NCBI GenBank assembly: GCA_002697105.1
Contig: NZTS01000026.1
Span: 7,479 to 12,718 of the forward strand
Reading direction: 5' to 3'
Length of the DNA stretch: 5,240 bases
Source of the DNA: Methanobacteriota archaeon
Lineage (GTDB): Archaea > Thermoplasmatota > Poseidoniia > Poseidoniales > Thalassarchaeaceae
Shown one piece after another: positions 1 to 5,240 of the stretch; within the stretch, counting starts at the first letter, position 1; each line of letters starts with the position of its first letter. A program made the translations under genes and the position numbers. A model generated the notes under the pieces. That model had not been told where the DNA came from. It worked only from the letters and a program-made list of their open reading frames with translations, and ran no database searches.

Positions 1-1415
1 TCATCCGAGTCTTTAACTTTAAATTCAATCTGAACTTCTTCTCCAACCTTGCCATAATTTGGAGTACTAACATTTAGAATCGAAGGAGGTGGGAAAACAA
101 TTCTAACTTCTTCTGTCCAACCAGTAGCTAAACCATCAATGTCGGAAAGGATGATCACTATACTTGCATTTCCTTCGATTAGATCATTAGGAAGATCGAT
201 TGAATACATGTAAGGTGAGAACGGGCAGCCTTCAGGAATTGATTGAGATTGCAATAGAGATTCGCTCCAACCAGATTGACGTAAAGATGGTCGGACCTGT
301 AATATTGGCCGATGTTCATCTATGGGTACTACTAGATACATCGATTCTCCTCTGACAAGTTGGGTACCATTTTCTATCATTACAACTTCTCCATTCAAAC
401 ATAAAACCGCTTCATTGACAGATGGTGGCCTAGTTTCAATTGGTACTTGGAAATTAATTTCTGAAAGCCCCGAGTCTGAATCAATCGCAGTAATTCGAAT
501 TTCAAGAGTACCAGAAGATAAGCCAGAACTGGGCAGGAGTAATGGTATCCGTTCTGTTGTTCCATTTCCAAAAGTTGAGAATGGTGCAGTAATGGGAGCC
601 TGTTCTGGCCATGTATATTCTATCTGGCCAACGATTTGGGAAAAGGGAGAATCTGGATCATTTACTGATACCAATATAGATTCGTTACCAACTCCAAAAC
701 CAATCATCGATTCCATATCTTCTCGTTGAAATGAGGCTTGTATAGAAGGAAGGATATTTTCAACCATTACTGAACGAGTAGTAATGATATTACCATCTGA
801 ATCAGATAAACGTGCTAAAAATGGTGACATAGGGTCATCTAAGCCAAGTTCTAAAGTAGCCAAGTAACATTGATATCGGGATGAATTATCCTTAGGAAGT
901 ATTTGGAGTGATGATATTTCCCCTCGTTCAAACAAGAAAATAGGTTGTTCGCTAATTATATCATGGTCAACGTCTTCTACACACGCTCTAACAGGTGTAG
1001 GCACACCCCTATACATTCCAAAGGGAGTCCCCGATGGAAGAATGCTATCTCCTGCCCAAGATGGATCATCGGCATTTTGAATGTGAATACCATACCAAAT
1101 CGATGGAGAATCGACTACCTCAAGAATCTCAGATTCATTAGCATAATCAATAAGTCCGTCGATATCTGTAATCATAACAAACAGATCATGAAGACCTAGA
1201 GATGCATATCCCGGAATATCAAAGAAAATTGTCCAACGTATTCCATTACCTGAAGTTGCATTACCTTCAAAAACTACAGATTCATTAGCGCCCTCAATTC
1301 TGAAAAATGCAGATTCTACTCCGAATTCATCACTAACATCAATCCAACAAGAAACTGTACTTCCTCTTGGAGCAACCGATGATGAACAATCAATGAGATC
1401 AATGCTTGGAGGAGC
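1..1415 (-). repeat. Tandem divergent Ig-like modules (at least five, residues about 1072-1542+)
   Basis: Five module starts carry a Pro-Ser-Ile/Val turn at residues 1074, 1175, 1294, 1402 and 1515, that is, 101, 119, 108 and 113 residues apart. Four module ends carry an Asp-x-Asp(-Ser)-Gly turn, as in TDIDG and SDSDG, starting at 1155, 1276, 1383 and 1496, spaced 121, 107 and 113. Approximate module limits on the minus strand are 1415-1113, 1112-756, 755-432, 431-93 and 92 onward, the last cut by the edge. Sequence between the anchors is very divergent. Acidic turns may bind calcium, as in other stalk modules (inference). These probably form an extended stalk that presents the N-terminal modules away from the cell. 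Confidence 0.6.
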
Positions 1416-4400
1416 ATTGACCTCTACAATAGTAGAGGCTATATTGTTACTAATTACTCGTTCACTTAGAATATACCCTTGAACAAAAGTACTGGAATTC
1501 TGATTCGGCCCATTATCTGCAACATACCTTACTTGCAATTCAACAAAACCTGTAGATTCGGTAATTGTTGGAATATTTATTTCTCTTAGTGAACCTGGCA
1601 TATCTCCGCTAGGTACTGAAATACTGATGTTTGACAAAACCCTGTTTCCTACCCTTTCTCTAACTTCGATCCATCCATTAGCAGGAGAAGGTCCGATATT
1701 AGCTAAATCTACTTGAACATCAAATGAAGTTCCAGTAGATGGTCTAGAGGATACTGATACATTGCGAATTTCAATATCATGAAGACGACTGGAAAATGGG
1801 GACATCTTCGGATCTCCTACCATCACCCCCATCCATGATAAGTATCCATTAGATGCAGTATATGATTCTCCTAAATTGTATCCTGAAGCATAAAATGATG
1901 TCAATAAATCAGGATATGAAACAGCAGTAAGATATGGTTCATACACATATCCTTTGACTCCTGAAACTCCATCTTCCAAAAGATCCGCCACTAAACTCTG
2001 TCCATAACCTGTACCCCATGTGAATGATCTCCCTCCTGTTGATACTGCTGTTTCTGCAATAGATCCATCTACCCATTGCATATGTGGTTGTAAAATCATT
2101 AGTTCGACATCGTCAAGGTAAATTGCTCCTTGCCTAGATACGTTCTGAATTTCAATTTCTAAAGAAATATTCAATCTTGTCACATTTTGATGTGGACGAA
2201 ATCGAAATTCATTGTTACTCCAGGATGTAGTGATTGTTTTAGAATTTGAAAAATTAGTAGATAGAAGATTATTGCTAGAATCAAATCCTTCGACCTTCAT
2301 TGTCCAATCAGCATTAACTTCTCCAATCAATTGGGCTGTGGAAGATAATGTCCATGCATGCCCCATGTTCTCTATGCCAAATTCATATTCTTGCGAAATA
2401 GAACTAGGCCCTTGCCCACTAGCGGAGAAATATGGGCAATCTAAAGCAACTTCTCCATTCACTAAAATGATTTCAGAGGAATTAAGAGCTTGTGTCCAAA
2501 CCTGTACTTCATCGATTAACCCTGACCAATGAGTGTTTCCTGCTCTATTTACTCCGAATTTGTATAAATCAATTTCATCAATACTGCCGTTAGGGATTGT
2601 TATATTTCCTACTAAAATTCCATCCATATATTGCATCAACTTATCTCCATCTTTTGCAACTACGAAGTGAACCCATTCAGACGCACTAACTGTCCCAAAA
2701 TCATAAGTTCGATTGTGATAAAGTTGCCAAACTCCAGGTGTAGAACCACTTGTCATTATTTGGAATGAATCAGAATCGCCACCTACATCATTTACCGCGA
2801 TTACAGATGAATATCTACTCTGACCAGTATGATTCGCCTTCGCCCAGAGAGATATGGTAAAATCGCCAAGACGGTCGTCAACATCTGCTTCTAAGATATC
2901 ATCAATACCGTCTAGAAAAATACAATTTCCTAGTAAACAAGTTTGCCAAGTAGGATTTCCTGTCATTGTTAGATTATCTTCCCCAATTAAATCTTCAACT
3001 ATTGTCCCATTACCCGCTTCAAAGTCCCAATGGTGGACCAAAACATCACTTCTAACTGGAGAACTCAGTGCTCTAGTAAATGATGTAGATGGAATTACCT
3101 GTTTACTTTGGTTAGGCCCCTCCCATGAAACAATATGGCCAGCTCCTCCTCCATGTTCAAAAAATTCTGATCTGAAAATATGCTCGCCTTGTTCTAATTC
3201 CACTGATCCACTAACTTCTCTCATACCATGTATTCCTGAATTATTCACAATCAATTCATCATTTATCCAAACCAATACTCCATCATCTGCATTCGAGTAA
3301 AAGGTCCAATTCCCTGCTTCTGGAATTGTCAAAACTCCTGAATGCCTAACTGAAAAATAATCTGAAAACCTAGAATCTAATCCTGGCCAAAAAGAGTTTG
3401 ATGAGGCATAATTGATATCTAATTCAGAGCGAACATGATTTGGCACTCTTCCATTTAAATCAGGCATAAAAGAAGAGTTGTAACTTATCCCTTGATTATC
3501 AAAATATTCAGCAAGTAATCCATTTGTATTTTCTCCATTTGTAGCAGAACATTGTGCTGAATTTACACTCAATCTAGCTGCAGAATTGTCTGAATCATAA
3601 TCCCACTCTAATGTTTCTCCAACTGAGAAAGTGGAGGTAGATGATGACCATGATCGAATTCCAGATGAAGATGAACTATCAGGCGTATCAAAGCCGTTGT
3701 CTGGAAGTTGTTGGTTGCTCCAAGATTCATCATTACTACCCCATGATGCGTACATCATCACATTATTTTCTCCAGTAACAAAGGTAGAATTCTGATTAAA
3801 CAAAACTGGCATTCCTAAAGTCTGATTTAGGTGACTGTGCGCTGAATATAGAGCGTCATTCCAGAACTTATACCCTGAACCGTTTCTATTTGCTGCTAAA
3901 TCCAAGACTGTTTGTCCATGAGAGCCAAAACTATTGTTTGCTTTATTTATCAGAGAAATCGCAGTATCAACATCATAACCCGTTAGACGTGTTACTATGT
4001 AGAAACCTTGTTCAGAACGACGAAATTCTGGTACAGGTTCTGAAGAAAACTTAGCATACTCGTCTTCATTATCGTTTGACCAAGGTCCATATTCATGTTC
4101 CCCCCAATAAGATCCATGAATTAAGGCTCCAAATTGTCCAGAATCTATGAGAGCTAATTCTGAATCGAATGAGGCGCGTACGTTAGTACCCCCATTTATT
4201 CGTAACGGGATTCCTTTGGTAGTAACCAAATAGTTTAGATCACCAAAAAGACCTCTTTGCTGAATCATTAATCGAATAGGGTCTGCAAAATAAGTATCAA
4301 ACTGATCTGAATTAATTGTTTCACTGGTAGGTGTACTTTCGTTAGTTAAAAGGAAAATCCGTTCAGGAGGAATTCCTCTGGCAGACGCAAATGCATTCCC

Positions 4401-4628
4401 TATCAATACACTATCAGTACTGCGATTATTAATTACAATTGCTACATCACTATAATTGACATAGGTAGAATGATGGAATCCCATAGGAACTGCTATTGTT
4501 TCATCATTTACAAAATCAGAATAGTCGGGTGAATTTATCGGATGATATACTGAATCCTCAGAATAAATTGTTGACCATGGTGAAATCAGTAACATGAGAA
4601 GAAACAGGATGACACGGGCCCCTCTCAT
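1..4628 (-). CDS. Very large secreted multidomain surface protein: TIGR03790-family domain interrupted by PA14, LamG and CBM-like modules, then CARDB-like and tandem Ig-like repeats (3' end outside window)
   Basis: The frame is open for 1,542 codons from ATG at 4628 to the left edge, where the protein continues. The start is firm: an in-frame TAA lies two codons upstream and the ATG opens a signal peptide (R2 and R5, a hydrophobic stretch at about 6-16, likely cleavage near 19-24). Domains by residue: TIGR03790 N-part about 60-300, Ser/Asp-rich linker 301-365, PA14 about 366-520, LamG about 529-728, CBM-like sandwich about 745-846, TIGR03790 C-part about 853-945, CARDB-like about 949-1070, Ig-like modules from about 1072 onward. 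About twenty N-x-S/T sequons in the first 945 residues and ten cysteines spaced in apparent pairs suit an extracellular, possibly glycosylated protein. The TIGR03790 family has no known biochemical role; I recall it being noted in exosortase-encoding bacteria. Inference: a surface protein that binds glycans or other cells. The anchor (transmembrane helix or sorting signal) would lie beyond the window. Confidence 0.93.
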   Translation of the reverse strand, partial: MRGARVILFLLMLLISPWSTIYSEDSVYHPINSPDYSDFVNDETIAVPMGFHHSTYVNYSDVAIVINNRSTDSVLIGNAFASARGIPPERIFLLTNESTPTSETINSDQFDTYFADPIRLMIQQRGLFGDLNYLVTTKGIPLRINGGTNVRASFDSELALIDSGQFGALIHGSYWGEHEYGPWSNDNEDEYAKFSSEPVPEFRRSEQGFYIVTRLTGYDVDTAISLINKANNSFGSHGQTVLDLAANRNGSGYKFWNDALYSAHSHLNQTLGMPVLFNQNSTFVTGENNVMMYASWGSNDESWSNQQLPDNGFDTPDSSSSSGIRSWSSSTSTFSVGETLEWDYDSDNSAARLSVNSAQCSATNGENTNGLLAEYFDNQGISYNSSFMPDLNGRVPNHVRSELDINYASSNSFWPGLDSRFSDYFSVRHSGVLTIPEAGNWTFYSNADDGVLVWINDELIVNNSGIHGMREVSGSVELEQGEHIFRSEFFEHGGGAGHIVSWEGPNQSKQVIPSTSFTRALSSPVRSDVLVHHWDFEAGNGTIVEDLIGEDNLTMTGNPTWQTCLLGNCIFLDGIDDILEADVDDRLGDFTISLWAKANHTGQSRYSSVIAVNDVGGDSDSFQIMTSGSTPGVWQLYHNRTYDFGTVSASEWVHFVVAKDGDKLMQYMDGILVGNITIPNGSIDEIDLYKFGVNRAGNTHWSGLIDEVQVWTQALNSSEIILVNGEVALDCPYFSASGQGPSSISQEYEFGIENMGHAWTLSSTAQLIGEVNADWTMKVEGFDSSNNLLSTNFSNSKTITTSWSNNEFRFRPHQNVTRLNISLEIEIQNVSRQGAIYLDDVELMILQPHMQWVDGSIAETAVSTGGRSFTWGTGYGQSLVADLLEDGVSGVKGYVYEPYLTAVSYPDLLTSFYASGYNLGESYTASNGYLSWMGVMVGDPKMSPFSSRLHDIEIRNVSVSSRPSTGTSFDVQVDLANIGPSPANGWIEVRERVGNRVLSNISISVPSGDMPGSLREINIPTITESTGFVELQVRYVADNGPNQNSSTFVQGYILSERVISNNIASTIVEVNAPPSIDLIDCSSSVAPRGSTVSCWIDVSDEFGVESAFFRIEGANESVVFEGNATSGNGIRWTIFFDIPGYASLGLHDLFVMITDIDGLIDYANESEILEVVDSPSIWYGIHIQNADDPSWAGDSILPSGTPFGMYRGVPTPVRACVEDVDHDIISEQPIFLFERGEISSLQILPKDNSSRYQCYLATLELGLDDPMSPFLARLSDSDGNIITTRSVMVENILPSIQASFQREDMESMIGFGVGNESILVSVNDPDSPFSQIVGQIEYTWPEQAPITAPFSTFGNGTTERIPLLLPSSGLSSGTLEIRITAIDSDSGLSEINFQVPIETRPPSVNEAVLCLNGEVVMIENGTQLVRGESMYLVVPIDEHRPILQVRPSLRQSGWSESLLQSQSIPEGCPFSPYMYSIDLPNDLIEGNASIVIILSDIDGLATGWTEEVRIVFPPPSILNVSTPNYGKVGEEVQIEFKVKDSD
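1419..1784 (-). other. CARDB-like domain (residues about 949-1070)
   Basis: LHDIEIRNVSVSSRPSTGTS (949-968) is followed by FDVQVDLANIGPSPANGWIE (969-988), the familiar 'x-V-x-V-x-N-x-G' strand pair of CARDB and related Ig-like adhesion modules. It ends with GFVELQVRYVADNG (1027-1040) and SNNIASTIVEV (1060-1070), comparable to the 'E-x-N-E-x-N-N' close of CARDB. It joins the enzyme-like front part to the repeat stalk. Assignment is by pattern only. Confidence 0.6.
1794..2072 (-). other. TIGR03790-family domain, C-terminal part (residues about 853-945)
   Basis: The family's C-terminal signatures appear only here, about 550 residues after the N-terminal part stops. They are DGSIAETAVSTGGRSF (854-869), GQSLVADLLEDGVSGVKGYVYEPYL (876-900; key features G-Q-S, A-D-L-L and the G-Y-V-Y-E-P-Y strand), GYNLGESYTAS (916-926) and YLSWMGVMVGDPKMSPF (929-945). 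The final 'G-D-P-x-x-x-P' closes the domain, as in other family members. The motif order is what an uninterrupted member would show directly after SWGSND. Confidence 0.78.
2091..2396 (-). other. CBM-like beta-sandwich (residues about 745-846), inserted
   Basis: Between the LamG domain and the resumption of the TIGR03790 domain lie about 100 residues with alternating hydrophobic strands: HAWTLSSTAQLIGE (757-770), WTMKVEGFDSSNNLLS (775-790), NEFRFRPHQNVTRLNISLEI (807-826). They end in QGAIYLDDVELMIL (833-846). The closing 'Y-L-D-D-V-x-L' strand is the usual last strand of CBM4/9-like and related galactose-binding-like jellyrolls. The assignment rests on this ending and on strand pattern, so it is weaker than the PA14 and LamG calls. 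Confidence 0.55.
2445..3044 (-). other. LamG / concanavalin A-like jellyroll domain (residues about 529-728), inserted
   Basis: It begins with VLVHHWDFEAGNGTIVED (529-546), the typical 'W-x-F-[ED]' opening of LamG_3-type domains. It follows with IFLDGIDDILEA (570-581), DFTISLWAKA (589-598), SEWVHFVVAKDGDKLMQYMDG (650-670) and the diagnostic end SGLIDEVQVWTQALNSSEI (702-720). C564 and C569, five residues apart in an early loop, could form a local disulfide. These domains usually bind sugars or mediate adhesion and are common in large exported proteins. Confidence 0.9.
3069..3533 (-). other. PA14 domain (residues about 366-520), inserted
   Basis: The stretch opens with GLLAEYFDNQG (370-380), the standard PA14 opening. 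It continues with a hydrophobic strand, GVLTIPEAGNWTFYS (431-445), then NADDGVLVWINDELIV (446-461), and closes with EHIFRSEFFEHGGGAGHIV (482-500) before a short SWEGP strand. The adjacent aspartates D448-D449 sit where PA14 lectins of the flocculin and adhesin type place their calcium- and sugar-binding aspartates. PA14 modules commonly bind glycans, so a binding role is likely here, but no ligand can be named from sequence. Confidence 0.88.
3729..4451 (-). other. TIGR03790-family domain, N-terminal part (residues about 60-300)
   Basis: Hallmarks I recognise from the family appear in order. A first strand, VAIVINNRSTDS (62-73), leads to ASARGIPPERI (81-91), the usual 'R-G-I-P-x-x-x-I' signature. 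Then come NYLVTTKGIPLRI (132-144), ASFDSELALI (152-161, the usual 'S-x-D-S-E-L'), FYIVTRLTGYD (209-219), a VLDLA strand (241-245) and MMYASWGSND (291-300). The topology of an initial strand, an 'x-x-R-G-I-P' turn and a second 'YLV-x-x-x-G-x-P' strand resembles peptidase C25 (gingipain-like) caspase folds. That relationship is my inference. The domain does not finish here; its remaining part resumes at residue 853. Confidence 0.8.
4557..4628 (-). other. Signal peptide of the large surface protein
   Basis: Residues 1-24 show the classic three-part layout. There is a short basic start (MRGAR), an uninterrupted hydrophobic core (VILFLLMLLI), then a turn with Pro-Trp-Ser followed by small and polar residues before an acidic mature start (E24, D25). 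Cleavage after about S19-S23 is my estimate. A start at the internal Met12 would destroy the signal, which supports Met1. I see no lipobox cysteine, so this looks like a general secretory (Sec) signal and not a lipoprotein signal. Confidence 0.8.
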
Positions 4629-4680
4629 TGGTTACCGGAGGTTTAGCATTGGTGTTGAATGAATCGGGTCCAAAACCAAA

Positions 4681-4692
4681 AATGTTATTTTC
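4681..4692 (-). promoter_or_regulatory. Possible TATA-like element for the large surface-protein gene
   Basis: On the minus strand GAAAATAACATT is the most AT-rich, TATA-like stretch before the start, centred about 58 bp upstream of the ATG. If archaeal spacing holds (start of transcription about 25 bp downstream), the mRNA would have a leader of roughly 30 nt. No Shine-Dalgarno sequence precedes the ATG; the bases just before it read CCTCCGGTAACCA. Weak call based on composition and spacing. Confidence 0.22.
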
Positions 4693-4694
4693 AA

Positions 4695-4710
4695 TGAAAC
4701 GACTATAACA
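4695..4710 (+). promoter_or_regulatory. Putative TATA/BRE-type promoter of the macrodomain gene
   Basis: A TATA-like core, CTATAACA (4703-4710), follows a purine-rich TGAAACGA that could act as a TFB-recognition element. The core is centred about 27 bp before the ATG at 4734, which is the distance expected if transcription starts at or within a base or two of the start codon. With no ribosome-binding site before the ATG, a leaderless transcript is the simplest reading. This assumes an archaeal host. Confidence 0.35.
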
Positions 4711-4733
4711 AATCGCCCTGTCGCATCGAAAAT

Positions 4734-5240
4734 ATGGACACGCTCATAGTACGTGATTGCAAACATGCGCAACTACGTATTTTAGTAGGGGATGTGCTCA
4801 AGGCAGAATGTGACATTTTAGTGACAGGAGCGAATAATAGACTCTCTGGACGAGAAGGAATTGATGCAAGGATTCACAAAGCTGCTGGTGATGAACTCAG
4901 AGAAGCATGTTCTCAAATTGCTCGAGGACAACGTGCATTGAATTTGCAACCTTGTTCTGTTGGTTCTGCTGTATCTACATCTCCATTTAATCTTCCAGTT
5001 CAACATTTAATTCATGTTGTAGGACCCGATTGTCGTCGACCTAATCAAGACCTTAATCGTCGTGAACTATTGGAAAAATCGTATAATTCAATGTTTGAAC
5101 AAATAGCATCAAGTAAAATTCGTGGAGTTGTTGCTCTTGCGCCTATTTCTATGGATGTTTTTTCTTATCCTCACAGGGAAGGGGCAAGAAAAACAATGGA
5201 AATTCTTCTTGGAATACTCGATGGTGAAGAAGACCCAGGG
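4734..5240 (+). CDS. Macrodomain (ADP-ribose-binding fold) protein with altered binding loops, 3' end outside window
   Basis: ATG at 4734 is the first in-frame start after the TGA at 4695, and 169 codons are visible to the right edge. Macrodomain landmarks appear in order: ILVGDVLKAECDILVTGANN (16-35; usual 'GDI-T ... D-A-I-V-N-A-A-N'), GREGIDARIHKAAG (39-52; usual 'G-G-G-V-D-x-A-I-H-x-A-A-G'), PCSVGSAVSTSPFNLPVQHL (73-92), IHVVGP (93-98; usual 'I-H-x-V-G-P'), and LAPISMDVFSYP (135-146; usual 'P-x-I-S-T-G-x-x-G-x-P'). Only the last strand and helix should be missing. Known macrodomains bind or remove ADP-ribose or hydrolyse O-acetyl-ADP-ribose. N34 and D44, which match functional positions of MacroD-type enzymes, are kept. 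The first Asn of N-A-A-N is Thr31, two glycines of the first loop are R40 and E41, and the S-T-G-x-x-G loop reads S-M-D-V-F-S. Whether it still binds ADP-ribose is open. No signal peptide is seen, so it is probably cytosolic. Confidence 0.88.
   Translation, partial: MDTLIVRDCKHAQLRILVGDVLKAECDILVTGANNRLSGREGIDARIHKAAGDELREACSQIARGQRALNLQPCSVGSAVSTSPFNLPVQHLIHVVGPDCRRPNQDLNRRELLEKSYNSMFEQIASSKIRGVVALAPISMDVFSYPHREGARKTMEILLGILDGEEDPG

Noticed and set aside
164..187. Short TTCGATT/AGATCATT similarities as DNA repeats
   Set aside because: They are too short and are explained by recurrent Asp/Ile/Glu codons in the coding sequence. No direct or inverted DNA repeat of meaningful length was found.
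322..729. Plus-strand open frame of 135 codons
   Set aside because: It lies wholly opposite the large minus-strand gene, has low-complexity Ser/Pro composition, and shows no domain signature or upstream signals. It is an antisense shadow.
945..1199. Plus-strand open frame of 84 codons
   Set aside because: It is antisense to an Ig-like module of the large gene and has no recognisable motif. Its openness follows from the codon use of the real gene.
2212..2532. Plus-strand open frame of 106 codons
   Set aside because: It is antisense to the CBM-like segment and the LamG end, where the minus-strand protein has clear family motifs.
2854..3300. Plus-strand open frame of 148 codons
   Set aside because: It is antisense to the LamG and PA14 domains, which are unmistakable on the minus strand. 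The translated product is Ser/Pro-rich without family features.
1..4628. Possibility that the large gene is several genes or carries a frameshift
   Set aside because: All 1,542 codons were read in one frame without a stop, and codon arithmetic agreed at several anchor points. The domain motifs continue in the same frame throughout.
4629..4648. CCTCC just upstream of the minus-strand ATG as a ribosome-binding site
   Set aside because: On the coding strand this is the same sense as the 16S anti-Shine-Dalgarno sequence, not its complement. It cannot pair as a binding site.
4818..5006. Minus-strand open frame of 62 codons
   Set aside because: It is a shadow of the macrodomain gene, whose conserved motifs (G-A-N-N, G-I-D-A-R-I-H) lie in exactly this stretch on the plus strand.

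Overview
The window is AT-rich and holds two divergently transcribed genes, both cut by a window edge, with a 105-bp intergenic spacer between them. No RNA gene, mobile element or CRISPR array was seen. An archaeal origin is my best guess: there is a TATA-like element about 27 bp before one start, neither start has a Shine-Dalgarno sequence, and the large protein is a sequon-rich mosaic of Ig-like modules. A marine group II (Poseidoniales) genome would fit, but this rests on general impression, not on a marker gene.

Positions 4628 down to 1 (minus strand) are one uninterrupted reading frame of 1,542 codons that runs off the left edge. I read every codon and found no stop or frameshift. It encodes a secreted or surface-anchored protein. 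In order it has a signal peptide, the N-terminal part of a TIGR03790-family domain, a PA14 domain, a LamG/concanavalin-A-like domain, a CBM-like beta-sandwich, the C-terminal part of the TIGR03790 domain, a CARDB-like domain, and then at least five tandem Ig-like modules of about 100-120 residues. The striking point is that the TIGR03790 domain is split by about 550 residues of carbohydrate-binding-type modules. The split lies where, by analogy with gingipain-type (C25) caspase-like folds, the active-site loops would sit.

Positions 4629-4733 are the divergent intergenic region, with a TATA-like element placed for a nearly leaderless macrodomain transcript and a weaker AT-rich candidate for the large gene.

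Positions 4734-5240 (plus strand) are the first 169 codons of a macrodomain (ADP-ribose-binding fold) protein. It is clearly a family member but is altered at the ligand-binding loops. The two genes share only a promoter region, and nothing in the sequence shows that they work together: one product is exported and the other looks cytosolic.
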